Of a stretch of DNA of 64,000 nt, positions 8,251 through 16,785 are shown in pieces (positions within the stretch are counted from its first letter, which is position 1; each line of letters opens with the position of its first letter). The stretch lies in assembly GCF_001612725.1 (NCBI RefSeq), contig NZ_BDAZ01000018.1, forward strand, positions 1 to 64,000. Reading direction: 5' to 3'. The notes beneath the pieces were generated by a model, which searched no databases, had not been told where the DNA came from, and saw nothing but the letters and a program-made list of their open reading frames with translations. The translations under genes were made by a program, and so were the position numbers. Origin of the DNA: Nocardia anaemiae NBRC 100462. Its GTDB lineage: Bacteria; Actinomycetota; Actinomycetes; Mycobacteriales; Mycobacteriaceae.

Positions 8251-8808
8251 ATGACAGCGTCGCGCCGACCGAACCCGGGACCCAAAGCAGCGGCTGGAAA
8301 CCGGGCGGCCCTGATTCAGGCGGCTCGAACTGTCTTCGCGGAGAACGGTTTCGACGCACCGCTGAGTTTGATAGCGCGCGCGGCAGGTGTCGGACAGGGC
8401 GTGCTGTACCGGCATTTTCCGACCAGGGAGAGCATGGCGCTGGCGGTATTCGAGGAGAATATCGTCGAGCTGGAAGTACTCGCCGCTGACCCGACGACCA
8501 CGGTCGAGGACGTGCTGGCCCTCATCGTCGATCAGCTGACGGCGTCCGCCGCCTTCATCGCGATGATCTATCCGTCGAACACCGAGGACGAACAGTTGCT
8601 CGGAGTGGCATGGCGGCTGCTCGGCCTCATCACCCAGAAGCTCGACGACCCGCGCCAGCGCGGCGATATCCGCGCCGATGTCACGGCAATGGACATCGTG
8701 TTAGCGGTGGCGATGCTGGCGGCCGTGCTGGCGAAGACGGACCCGAGTTCCAGGCGGGCCACCTCCCGGCAGGCGTGGGCAATATTGGAGCGCGGGCTGC
8801 GCGCGTGA
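8251..8808 (+). CDS. TetR-family transcriptional regulator
   Basis: 185 residues. The N-terminal DNA-binding domain is clear: AALIQAARTVFAENGFDAPLSLIARAAGVGQGVLYRHFPTRESM in shortened form spans about residues 19-62, including the helix-turn-helix SLIARAAGVGQGVLYRHF. The C-terminal ligand domain resembles the SbtR-like class (motif with GVAWRLLGLITQKLDDPRQRGDIRADV). Divergent orientation and the palindromes between them suggest it represses the cholesterol-oxidase-like gene and itself. The following cyclase-family gene begins 21 bases after its stop and may be co-transcribed. The inducer is unknown; a sterol or hydrophobic drug is a guess. Confidence 0.9.
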   Translation: MTASRRPNPGPKAAAGNRAALIQAARTVFAENGFDAPLSLIARAAGVGQGVLYRHFPTRESMALAVFEENIVELEVLAADPTTTVEDVLALIVDQLTASAAFIAMIYPSNTEDEQLLGVAWRLLGLITQKLDDPRQRGDIRADVTAMDIVLAVAMLAAVLAKTDPSSRRATSRQAWAILERGLRA

Positions 8809-8829
8809 TGTGCGGGTACGGTCTCTAGC

Positions 8830-9489
8830 ATGAGCAAGGCCATAGTTGAGCTGTCTCATCCGATATCGGACGGCATGCTCACCTATCCGGGCCTGCCTGG
8901 ACCACGCGTCACCTCACATGCTGAGCGGGATCTGGTCGATATGACCTACGAAATCGCGCGCCTGGATACCGTCGGCAAAACGGGGACATATATCGACGCC
9001 CCCTCTCATTTCCATTCGGAAGGCGCCGATATCGCCGAGCTGCCGCTGGAACGGCTGTTCAACGTGCCGATCGTGATGATCCGAGTTGCGGGAATCCGGG
9101 TCGTGGGGCCGGATGTGCTCGGCGACCCGGCACGGCTCTGGGGCAAGGCGGTGCTCGTGCACACCGGATGGTCGGCCCGATGGGGGACATCGGAGTATCG
9201 CGGCCCCGGGCATCCGTACTTGGTCGGCGAGGTCGCGGACGCGCTGGTCGCCGCCAATGTGGCGGTGGTGGGCATCGACTCGCTCGATATCGACGACACG
9301 TCCCTGCCGACGCGGCCGTGCCACCACATGCTCCTGCGTGCGGGCATCCCGATTATCGAGCAGATGACGAACCTGGACGCGGTCCCCGACGTCGGTGCCA
9401 GGTTGGTCGCACTCCCGGCGCCGGTGCGTGGGATGGGCTCGTTTCCGCTGCGCGCAGTGGCCTGGACCGATCCCTCAGTATTTGGGTGA
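8830..9489 (+). CDS. Cyclase-family (kynurenine formamidase-like) hydrolase with altered metal-site motif
   Basis: 219 residues of the PF04199 cyclase/formamidase fold, normally a metal-dependent hydrolase. The usual signature is HxGTHxDxPxHF. Here the corresponding segment reads KTGTYIDAPSHF (residues 50-61), so the two metal-binding His of HxGTH are Lys50 and Tyr54, while Asp56 and His60 remain. The LDIDD and RPCHHMLLRAGIPIIE segments of the family are present. Such TGTY variants form a recognisable group, so this is probably a functional subfamily rather than a broken gene, but the metal and substrate are unclear. The last 15 bases overlap the end of the convergent glucarate dehydratase gene. 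It follows tetR closely and may share its transcript. Confidence 0.8.
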   Translation: MSKAIVELSHPISDGMLTYPGLPGPRVTSHAERDLVDMTYEIARLDTVGKTGTYIDAPSHFHSEGADIAELPLERLFNVPIVMIRVAGIRVVGPDVLGDPARLWGKAVLVHTGWSARWGTSEYRGPGHPYLVGEVADALVAANVAVVGIDSLDIDDTSLPTRPCHHMLLRAGIPIIEQMTNLDAVPDVGARLVALPAPVRGMGSFPLRAVAWTDPSVFG

Positions 9490-10752
9490 GGTCGGCGGCC
9501 GGTAGGCCGGATCGACCACGCGCATGCCCGCGATGTCATCGCGATTGTGCCACTGCGGCAAGGCTTTCCAGCGGCTGTGCAGGCGCTCGAGTGCGTCGGG
9601 ATCGAGTTCGATGCCGAGGCCGGGTGCGTCGGGGACGGTCACGGCACCGTCCTCGAAGACGAAGGTTTCGGTGATCACATCCTCGGGCTGCCATGGGTAG
9701 TGGGTGTCGCAGGCGTAGGTCAACTCGGGGACGGTGGCGGCCACGTGGGTCATTGCCGCGAGGCTGATTCCGAGGTGGGTGTTCGAATGCATCGAGACAC
9801 CCTTGCCGTAGGCGTGGCAGACGGCGGCCAGGTCGCGGGTGGCGAAAAGCCCGCCCCAGAAATGGTGGTCGGACAGCACGATCTGGACGGCATCGATATC
9901 GAAGGCGGGCCGGACCTCCTCGATGGAGGTGACGATCATGTTGGTGGCCAATGGCATTCCGGTGCGGCGATGCAGCTCGGCCATATCTTCCCGGCGGGCG
10001 GTGGGGTCTTCCAGATATTCCACGACGCCCGAAAGTTGTTCGGCCACAGTCGTCGCGCTGCTCAGCGACCAACCGCCATTGGGATCCAGACGCAGTGGAT
10101 GGTACGGAAATGCCTTGGCAAGCGCCTCGATCGCGGCGACTTCCTCCTCGGGTGGGAAGACCCCGCCCTTGAGTTTGAACGAGCGGAATCCGCCATGGGC
10201 AGCGAACTTTTCGGCCAGGCGGACGACGCCGTCGGGGTCGATGACCTCGCCCCAGTCGTCGGTCGGTGCGTCGGGGAATGGATGTTCGGCCCATTTGTAG
10301 AACAGGTAGCCGGAGTAGTCGACCCGATCGCGGACCTTGCCGCCGAGCAAGGCGTGCACCGGTAGCCCGAGTTCACGACCGTGCGCGTCGAGTGCGGCGG
10401 ATTCGAAGGCCGATATCACGCTGAGGCGGACCTTGTCGGTGGTGAGGGTGCCGCGCAGCCCGCCCGCGATCGGGTTGTCGATCAGCACCTCCCCGGTGGT
10501 GTTCGCGCCGAGCAGGCGGATGGCGTTGATCGCGGCGACCGGCATGCCGATCAGTTGTGCGGCGAGGTCGGCCGCACGGTCGAGGTACACGCGATCGCCA
10601 TAGGTTTCACCGAGACCGCAAGCGCCGCTGTCGGTTTCGATCTCGACGATCAGGCGCGGGGTATACGGCTGATGCACGCCGCCGACATTGAGCAGGGCAG
10701 CGTCGGCGATGAGGATCGGAGTCAGTCGAATATCGGTGATAACCGGGGACAT
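9475..10752 (-). CDS. gudD: Glucarate dehydratase (enolase superfamily)
   Basis: 425 residues, typical length for GudD, which dehydrates D-glucarate (and idarate) to 5-keto-4-deoxyglucarate. The enolase-superfamily catalytic set is visible: KxK in SFKLKGG, metal ligands in RLDPNGG, EYLEDP and ATNM, and the His of the His-Asp dyad in SMHSNTHLG. The ATG at 10752 starts one base after the TGA of the aldehyde dehydrogenase gene, so translation is probably coupled. It is the last gene of the uronate operon and converts the aldaric acid made by uronate dehydrogenase and the lactonase. A galactarate-specific relative is possible, but the sequence fits the GudD group best. Confidence 0.9.
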   Translation of the reverse strand: MSPVITDIRLTPILIADAALLNVGGVHQPYTPRLIVEIETDSGACGLGETYGDRVYLDRAADLAAQLIGMPVAAINAIRLLGANTTGEVLIDNPIAGGLRGTLTTDKVRLSVISAFESAALDAHGRELGLPVHALLGGKVRDRVDYSGYLFYKWAEHPFPDAPTDDWGEVIDPDGVVRLAEKFAAHGGFRSFKLKGGVFPPEEEVAAIEALAKAFPYHPLRLDPNGGWSLSSATTVAEQLSGVVEYLEDPTARREDMAELHRRTGMPLATNMIVTSIEEVRPAFDIDAVQIVLSDHHFWGGLFATRDLAAVCHAYGKGVSMHSNTHLGISLAAMTHVAATVPELTYACDTHYPWQPEDVITETFVFEDGAVTVPDAPGLGIELDPDALERLHSRWKALPQWHNRDDIAGMRVVDPAYRPPTSPKY

Positions 10753-10753
10753 A

Positions 10754-12187
10754 TCAGTCTCGCTTTCCGTCGACGCGGCGTGGCAGCCGCCACGGGTTGG
10801 CCTCGCGCAGGGCGGGTGGGAGCAGTTCGTCCGGGAAGCCCTGCCAGGCGATCGGCCGCAGGAAACGCGCGATGGCGGCGGTGCCGACCGAGGTGGTGGT
10901 TGGTGCGGTGGTTGCTGGATAGGGGCCGCCGTGCTGTTGGGCCCAGCTGACCGTGACGCCGGTGGGCCAGTCGTTCCACAGCAGTCGCCCGGCGAGTGCG
11001 GTGAGGGCGGGCAGGAAGGGGCGGACATCGTCGATCTCGGAGTTCTCCGCCACGATCGTCGCGGTGAGGCCGGGTTCGAGCTCGTGCAGAACTTGTTCCA
11101 GCTCAACGGGATTCGCGTACTCGACGACCAGTGCGGCCGGGCCGAAGCATTCCGCCTGCAGAGCCGCACCACCGGACAGGAAATCGGTGGCGCGCACGCT
11201 CAGCAAGGTCGGAGCGAGCAGGTCCTCGGGTGCCGAAAGGGCAGTGACCGCGGAATTCTCGCGCAGGGTGGTGACGCGTGATCGGAAGCCGTCGGCGATG
11301 TGCTCGTTGAGTAGCTGCCGTTGCGGCACGGCCGCGACCGCGGCAGTCAGCGCATTGGTGAGTCCATGGCCCGAAGGCAGCAGCAGCACACCGGGTTTGG
11401 TGCAGAACTGTCCGGCGCCGAGGGTGAACGATCCGACGAAGCCCTCGACGATCTGTTGGCCGCGGGCGCGGATCGCGCCGGGCAGTACCACCACCGGATT
11501 GACGCTGCCGAGTTCGCCGTAGAACGGAATCGGGCGCGGTCGCGACGATGCGATATCGAACAGGGCCCGGCCACCCGCGAGGGAACCGGTGAACGATGCG
11601 GCGGCGATATCCGGATGACGCAGTGCGGCAGTGCCCGCTTCGACGCCATGGATGACCGCGAAGGTGCCTGCCGGTGCGCCGACCGTCGTCAATGCTTCGC
11701 GCACGATCGCGCCGGTCCGATCGGAGAGTCGCGGGTGGCCCGGATGTGCTTTGAGGACAACCGGACAACCCGCGGCAAGTGCCGAGGCGGTATCGCCACC
11801 CGCGACGCTGAACGCGAAGGGAAAGTTGCTCGCCGCGAAGACGAGCGTGGGGCCGATCGGTACGAGGCTGCGCCGGATATCGGGTCGCGGTCCCATCGGC
11901 CAGCTCGGATCGGCGTGATCCACGGTGGCGGCGAGGTATTCACCATCGGCGAGTACCTCGGCGAACAGTCGCAACTGGAAGGTGGTGCGAGTCAATTCGC
12001 CGCGCAGGCGCGGTGTTTCGGGCAGATGGGTCTCGGCCGCGGCGAGCGGTACGAGTTCATCGGCGGCGGCATCGAGGGCGTCGGCGATATGGGTGAGCCA
12101 TTGTCCGCGTTCGGTGGGAGTGGTGTCGGCGATGCGGGCTGCGGCGGTGGTCGCCGCGGCAATGATCGGCTCGAGATCGGTGTCCAT
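10754..12187 (-). CDS. Aldehyde dehydrogenase, 2,5-dioxovalerate (ketoglutarate semialdehyde) dehydrogenase type
   Basis: 477 residues of the NAD(P)-dependent aldehyde dehydrogenase superfamily. The catalytic Cys262 lies in LGAGQFCTKPG and the general-base Glu225 in FYGELGSVNP; the substrate-tunnel motif ASNFPFAFS (119-127) is characteristic of the alpha-ketoglutaric semialdehyde dehydrogenases that finish aldarate degradation. It would oxidise 2,5-dioxopentanoate to 2-oxoglutarate. ATG 12187 was chosen because GGGAGA precedes it; an ATG 11 codons upstream has no ribosome site. It lies between lysR and gudD in one operon. Confidence 0.88.
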   Translation of the reverse strand: MDTDLEPIIAAATTAAARIADTTPTERGQWLTHIADALDAAADELVPLAAAETHLPETPRLRGELTRTTFQLRLFAEVLADGEYLAATVDHADPSWPMGPRPDIRRSLVPIGPTLVFAASNFPFAFSVAGGDTASALAAGCPVVLKAHPGHPRLSDRTGAIVREALTTVGAPAGTFAVIHGVEAGTAALRHPDIAAASFTGSLAGGRALFDIASSRPRPIPFYGELGSVNPVVVLPGAIRARGQQIVEGFVGSFTLGAGQFCTKPGVLLLPSGHGLTNALTAAVAAVPQRQLLNEHIADGFRSRVTTLRENSAVTALSAPEDLLAPTLLSVRATDFLSGGAALQAECFGPAALVVEYANPVELEQVLHELEPGLTATIVAENSEIDDVRPFLPALTALAGRLLWNDWPTGVTVSWAQQHGGPYPATTAPTTTSVGTAAIARFLRPIAWQGFPDELLPPALREANPWRLPRRVDGKRD

Positions 12188-12240
12188 GAAATTCTCCCGA
12201 AGGTTGTCGGTGCTGTTCATGCGATGGTGGCCGGTTCCTC

Positions 12241-13152
12241 TCATGGGGCGGGCGGCAGCGATTCGAGCAGTTCGATGACTCGGTGCAGCGCCGGATTGGC
12301 GCACTCGCGTCGCCAGATCGCATGCAGGACAACGGGATCCTCGACGCCGATGAGCGGTCGGAACCGCACGCCGTCGGGATGCAGATGAGTGGCGGTTTCC
12401 GGTACCAGGGCCAGGCCGCGTCCGGCGGCCACCAGCGCGAGCATGGTGTGCACCTGGGTGAGTTCGTGGGTGGCGGTGTAGGGCACGGCGGCGAGGATGC
12501 CGGAGACCAGGTCGGCGAAATAGCGGGCCGGGCCCGGCGCGTACACCAGCAGCGTTTCGCCGCCCAGTTCCTCGATCGCGAGGGGACCGTCCTCGGCCAG
12601 CTTGTGCTGTTCCGGCACGGCCAGGATCAGGCCTTCGGAATGCACCAGTCGCGAATCGAACTCGGTGCGGTCGAACGGCGGGCGGGCCAGTGCCAGATCG
12701 AGGCTGCCGCTGCGCAGGTTCTCGAACTGGTCGGAACTGACCATCTCGCGCAGCACGATCTCGACGCGGTCGAGTCCGGCCTCGATGTGGTTGAGGCTCG
12801 CCTCGATGTGATTGAGAAAGGGGCCGAGGAACCCGAAGCCCGACGCAGCGGTGAACCCGATTCGCACCGTTCCCGCCCCGCCCGCGGCGACCAGCCGGGC
12901 GGTACCGGGCGCCGCACCGGCCAAAGCCAGTAGCCGACGCGCCTCGGTCAGGAAGACCGCACCGGCCGGGGTCAGCTGGACCTGGCGCTGGGTGCGGTCG
13001 AACAGCTCCACGCCGATATCGCGCTCGAGTTTCTGGATCTGGCGGCTCAGCGGCGGCTGCGTCATCCGCAGGCGCTCGGCCGCCCGCCGGAAATTGCCCT
13101 CCTCGGCCACCGTGACGAAGCCGCGGACCTGCTCCAGCGACAGCATCGACAT
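12241..13152 (-). CDS. LysR-family regulator inside the uronate operon
   Basis: 303 residues: winged helix-turn-helix (FVTVAEEGNFRRAAERLRMTQPPLSRQIQKLE in outline, about residues 11-42) and a LysR substrate-binding domain. ATG 13152 follows a strong AGGAGG six bases upstream. Unlike most LysR genes it is not divergent but lies in line with the lactonase gene before it and the aldehyde dehydrogenase after it, so it should be produced with the enzymes. A seven-residue unit, NHIEASL then NHIEAGL, is repeated in tandem around residues 125-138 in the linker to the effector domain. The effector is probably a uronate or aldarate, inferred from context. Confidence 0.88.
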   Translation of the reverse strand: MSMLSLEQVRGFVTVAEEGNFRRAAERLRMTQPPLSRQIQKLERDIGVELFDRTQRQVQLTPAGAVFLTEARRLLALAGAAPGTARLVAAGGAGTVRIGFTAASGFGFLGPFLNHIEASLNHIEAGLDRVEIVLREMVSSDQFENLRSGSLDLALARPPFDRTEFDSRLVHSEGLILAVPEQHKLAEDGPLAIEELGGETLLVYAPGPARYFADLVSGILAAVPYTATHELTQVHTMLALVAAGRGLALVPETATHLHPDGVRFRPLIGVEDPVVLHAIWRRECANPALHRVIELLESLPPAP

Positions 13153-13253
13153 CGTTCTCCTCCTGCGTTGGCCGTGCACTCCGCCTCGCCCGCAGATTGC
13201 GCTCTCCGCAGGCTATGACGCGGTACTGATACTCGTCCAACGCCAATTCGGCA

Positions 13254-14270
13254 TCAACCGATACCTTGACGGTATTCGACGATTTCGACCCAGTTGGGGT
13301 CGTGGCCGACGCCGAGCCGCTGTCGTGGGGTGAGCGAGCCGGTCGCGGGATCGATGGCGTAGCTGGTCACGGCACCGGACTGCTGCCCAGCGACAACCAG
13401 GAATCGCCCGCTCGGATCGATGGCGAATCCGCGTGGCCGGGTTTCGGTGGGTGTGGGTCCGAGCGCATCGAGCAGTCCGGTTGCCGGGTCGATGCGGAAT
13501 CCGGTGATCGTGCTCGAAGTCCGTTCGGCCACATACAGATAGCGGCCGTCGGGTGTGCCGCGCAGTTCCGAAGTCCAGGGCGGCCCACCGTCCTCCGGCG
13601 GTAGCACCGACGCCGAAGCGATGAGAGTCAATGTGCCCGTGGCGGATTCGAATCGGAAGCTGTTCACCGTGCCGTCCAACTCATTCGTCACGAAGGCGAA
13701 CGACCCGGACGGATGGAATACCAGGTGACGCGGACCAGCGCCGGGTGCGGTCTCGACCCGCGGCGGCTCATTCGAGGTGAGCCGCCCGGTTACGGCATCG
13801 AAGCGGTATTGCAGAATCGCATCACCGCCGAGGGCTGCCGCGAACAGATACCGGTTCGACGGATCGGTCAGTATCGAATGCGCGTGCGGCGGAGTGGATT
13901 CCACCACGATCGGCGGACCGACGCTGCCATCGGATGCGATCGGACTGACGGCGATCTTGTCGCCCGAATACGACGCGCTGAGCAGATAACGTCCGCTTCG
14001 ATCCGTCGCGAGATAGGCCATATTGTCCGGCAACGGCGCGGTCGACAGCGGTGTCAACCGCCCCGTCGCCGGATCTGTTGCGAATACCGCCACCGCGAAA
14101 GGTGCCGAGCGCAGTGATGCGTAGAGGTACCGGTGGTCTGGACTCATCGCCAACGGCATCACCGCGCCGTTCACCGGCTGCGACTCGACCAGCGTCAGCG
14201 CACCGTCGTCGTCGAGTCGCAGCACCGAGATTGCGCGACTGTCGGCATTCGAGACATAGACCACGCTCAT
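13254..14270 (-). CDS. Seven-bladed propeller lactonase (6-phosphogluconolactonase/YbhE type), probable aldarolactonase
   Basis: 338 residues with repeated beta-propeller units of the form SPDHRYLYAS, DRSGRYLLSASY, DPSNRYLFAA, HPSGSFAFVTNELDGTV and TPDGRYLYVAERTSSTI. This is the lactonase family PF10282. In this operon the likely substrate is the 1,5- or 1,4-lactone that uronate dehydrogenase makes, giving glucarate or galactarate, rather than 6-phosphogluconolactone. It has no signal peptide, so it is cytoplasmic. The ATG at 14270 overlaps the TGA of the transporter gene (ATGA). About 100 bases separate it from lysR. Confidence 0.86.
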   Translation of the reverse strand: MSVVYVSNADSRAISVLRLDDDGALTLVESQPVNGAVMPLAMSPDHRYLYASLRSAPFAVAVFATDPATGRLTPLSTAPLPDNMAYLATDRSGRYLLSASYSGDKIAVSPIASDGSVGPPIVVESTPPHAHSILTDPSNRYLFAAALGGDAILQYRFDAVTGRLTSNEPPRVETAPGAGPRHLVFHPSGSFAFVTNELDGTVNSFRFESATGTLTLIASASVLPPEDGGPPWTSELRGTPDGRYLYVAERTSSTITGFRIDPATGLLDALGPTPTETRPRGFAIDPSGRFLVVAGQQSGAVTSYAIDPATGSLTPRQRLGVGHDPNWVEIVEYRQGIG

Positions 14271-15658
14271 GCGGATTTACCGCTGACCCGAGCCCGCAGC
14301 TCCAACTCGATCTGCTCCAGACTGCGACCATTGGTCTCCGGCACGAACCGCTGCACCAGCATGAACATCACCACGCTGACTGCGGCGAAGATCCAGGCCG
14401 AATAGCCGAGTCCGAGATGATCGTTCATCACCGGGAACAGGAATGTGATGGCGAAGGTCGAACTCCACAGCACGACACTGCCGACGCCCATCCCGACACC
14501 ACGCACCCGCAGCGGGAAGATCTCGGCCATCATCACCCACACCACCGCGCCCCAGCCCAATTCGTAACCCGCGAGATAGACATTGAGCAGAATCAGCGTG
14601 GTGATGCCGGTGATGGTGTGATTGTGCACGCCGAGCACGATCGCCCCGAGCAGGAACAGGGACGAGGCCATACACACGTTGCCGAGCAGCAGCAAAGGCT
14701 TTCGACCCCAACGATCCACGACGAAGATCACCCAGGCCGTGAATGCCACCTTGATCGCGCCGAGCACGATGGAGGCCAGCAGCGATGTGGAATTTCCGAA
14801 GCCGAGATCCTTGAACATGGTCGGCGCGTATACATTTACGGCATTGACACCCGAGAACTGTTGTCCGACAGCCAGAATAAGCGCCACCACCAAAGCGGGC
14901 CGCGCCCACGGTGCCAATAGATCGCGCAACCGACCCTTCTGCTGCTCATCCAATCGAATGACCGAACGAATACTGCTGATCTCGGATTCGATCTCATCGG
15001 CGCGATGAGTACCGGCCAGCACGGCCCGCGCTTCCTCCTCGCGCCCGGCGTGAACCAGCCAGCGTGGTGTCTCCGGCAGCACCGACATACCCGCCAACAG
15101 CGCCACCGCGGGAATCGCCGCGACGGCGAACATCATGCGCCAGTTGCCGCTTCCGGACAGCGCCCAGTCCACGATGTAGGCGATCAGGATGCCCGAGACG
15201 ATCATCAGCTGGTTCAATGTCGACAGGGCGCCACGCGCCCTGGTCGGGGCCAGTTCGGATAAGTAGGTGGGTACCGTCGCCGAGGAGCACCCCACCGCGA
15301 TACCGGTAATGAAGCGGGCAATCACCAGCACCGTCACATCGGGTGCGAAGGCGCAACCGAGCGCGCCGACCGAGAACACCGCGGCGGCCAGCATGATGGT
15401 TCGCCGCCGCCCGAGCCGATCGGTGATCCGTCCGGCAATGGCGGCGCCGATCACCGCACCTGCGGCCAGGCAGCCGCCGATCACCCCCTGCGTCACCGAG
15501 GACAGCTGCCAGGATTTCTTGATGAACAACAGCACACCGGAGATAACACCGAGGTCATAACCGAAGAGAATGCCGCCGAGCGCGCCGAAGAAATAGAGGA
15601 ATTTGACATTGGACGCGAGCGCCGATTTCGGCGCGGCCGTCGTTGTTTTGAATTGCAT
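14267..15658 (-). CDS. Sugar-porter family MFS transporter
   Basis: 463 residues with twelve expected membrane helices. Sugar-porter signatures are intact: GRITDRLGRRR after helix 2, LPETPRWL after helix 6, QQFSGVNAVNVYAP in helix 7, VDRWGRKPLL after helix 8, and the end PETNGRSLEQIE. In the middle of the uronate operon the likely cargo is glucuronate or galacturonate, taken up with protons; the sequence alone cannot distinguish this from a neutral sugar. The ATG at 15658 is preferred to a TTG ten codons upstream, although its ribosome site is weak. The gene ends in an ATGA overlap with the lactonase gene. Confidence 0.9.
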   Translation of the reverse strand: MQFKTTTAAPKSALASNVKFLYFFGALGGILFGYDLGVISGVLLFIKKSWQLSSVTQGVIGGCLAAGAVIGAAIAGRITDRLGRRRTIMLAAAVFSVGALGCAFAPDVTVLVIARFITGIAVGCSSATVPTYLSELAPTRARGALSTLNQLMIVSGILIAYIVDWALSGSGNWRMMFAVAAIPAVALLAGMSVLPETPRWLVHAGREEEARAVLAGTHRADEIESEISSIRSVIRLDEQQKGRLRDLLAPWARPALVVALILAVGQQFSGVNAVNVYAPTMFKDLGFGNSTSLLASIVLGAIKVAFTAWVIFVVDRWGRKPLLLLGNVCMASSLFLLGAIVLGVHNHTITGITTLILLNVYLAGYELGWGAVVWVMMAEIFPLRVRGVGMGVGSVVLWSSTFAITFLFPVMNDHLGLGYSAWIFAAVSVVMFMLVQRFVPETNGRSLEQIELELRARVSGKSA

Positions 15659-15774
15659 TGTGCTGCATTTCTTTCGCGGTGGAGCCAAGTGCCATCAGCG
15701 TCACATGCCGATGGTGCGAAGTTCGGATAAATGCGATTCCGTCTGGGTATCGAGTGATGCGTTTTCGGTGACGG

Positions 15775-16575
15775 TCAGAGCGGATTCGGTTTGCCGAGTG
15801 GAGTTTCCACGAACGGGCCACCGATAAGCCACGGGCGGGGATCACCGACAGTCGGAATATCGGCGGCGAACTGTTCGGCATCGTCGCCGCTGTGATAGCC
15901 GAGTTCTTCGGCCTCGCGCAGGGATACCACGGCACGGGTATTGGCGGACACGCCCCAGATCACCCGATAGCCCGGTCGCTCGGCGGCCAGGCAGGCCTCG
16001 AACAGTCGCGCACAGTCGTTGGGGGACAACCACATCGACAGTCCGCGCGCATCGTGTGGACGCTCGAAACACGAGCCGATTCGGATGCAGATCACATCCA
16101 TGCCGAAGCGCGAGTGATAGAGACTGCCGAGCGCCTCGACGGCCACTTTGCTGACACCGTAATAGGTATCGGGTCGGGGCGAGGCGTCAGCCGGAATCGG
16201 TTCTCCGCCCACAGCGCGGAATCCCACGGCGTGATTACTCGAGGCGAGCACGACCCGCGGCACACCGGCCTGCCGTGCCGCCTCCAAAACCGTATGCGTC
16301 CCATCGATGTTGACGGCGAGCACGTTGTCCCAGCTGTCTTCCCGGCTGATCCCGCCGAGATGGATGATCGCATCCACATCCCGGCAGGCCGCTGCCATGG
16401 TCGCCGGATCGGTGAGCGATCCGGTGACGAGTTCGACCCGTTCCCCCGCGGTCGCCGCAGGCAGTTCGGCCAGGTCCAGTAGTCGCAGAATTCGGTCAGG
16501 CCGCCGCAGCCGCGGCCGCATCAGCGTGCCGATTCCGCCCCCGGCGCCGGTTATGAGAATTCGGTGATCATTCAT
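15775..16575 (-). CDS. udh: Uronate dehydrogenase (NAD-dependent, SDR family)
   Basis: 266 residues of the extended short-chain dehydrogenase family. The NAD motif ITGAGGGIGTLM (8-19), the Asp-Leu after the second strand, the Ser-Ser-Asn-His segment LASSNHAVGF and the catalytic YYGVSK (Tyr-x3-Lys) match known uronate dehydrogenases, as does the SMWLSPNDCARLF segment that shapes the carboxylate site. It oxidises glucuronate or galacturonate to the aldaric acid lactone. The ATG at 16575 has no ribosome site of its own; it overlaps the TGA of a 20-codon leader ORF with a perfect AGGAGG, so translation is expected to depend on that leader. First enzyme gene of the operon. Confidence 0.9.
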   Translation of the reverse strand: MNDHRILITGAGGGIGTLMRPRLRRPDRILRLLDLAELPAATAGERVELVTGSLTDPATMAAACRDVDAIIHLGGISREDSWDNVLAVNIDGTHTVLEAARQAGVPRVVLASSNHAVGFRAVGGEPIPADASPRPDTYYGVSKVAVEALGSLYHSRFGMDVICIRIGSCFERPHDARGLSMWLSPNDCARLFEACLAAERPGYRVIWGVSANTRAVVSLREAEELGYHSGDDAEQFAADIPTVGDPRPWLIGGPFVETPLGKPNPL

Positions 16576-16634
16576 GCGGCATCGGTCTCGCTCATACAAC
16601 CGAAAATGCCCACAGAACTGCTGTTTTCGCACAT
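16572..16634 (-). CDS. Leader peptide ORF (20 codons) coupled to udh
   Basis: A short ORF reading MCENSSSVGIFGCMSETDAA starts at ATG 16634, five bases after a perfect AGGAGG (16640-16645), and stops with a TGA that overlaps the ATG of udh (ATGA). This is the only good ribosome site near the udh start, so ribosomes probably reach udh by finishing the leader. The peptide has two Cys and no run of a single amino acid that would suggest classical attenuation. It could be a simple translational coupler, a regulatory leader or a functional microprotein. It is seen directly in the sequence; expression is not shown. Confidence 0.6.
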   Translation of the reverse strand: MCENSSSVGIFGCMSETDAA

Positions 16635-16650
16635 TGTGTCCTCCTGTGTG

Positions 16651-16684
16651 CGAGCGGAAGTGTGGGATAGCTCACTTCCGCTCG
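16651..16684. promoter_or_regulatory. 12-bp perfect inverted repeat upstream of the uronate operon
   Basis: CGAGCGGAAGTG (16651-16662) and CACTTCCGCTCG (16673-16684) flank 10 bases, just upstream of the leader ORF's ribosome site. As RNA it could fold into a strong hairpin in the 5' leader; as DNA it is a large operator candidate. The lack of a gene ending just before it argues against a terminator. The operon-borne LysR protein or an unlinked regulator may bind it. Confidence 0.6.
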
Positions 16685-16785
16685 AACGTGTCAGAAGGGT
16701 AGGGCGCTGATCTGATGCCTGTCCAACACCGTTTCTGTATCGACCGATGCCATAGGGGCATCGGGCGATCATCTGCACAGGCCGT

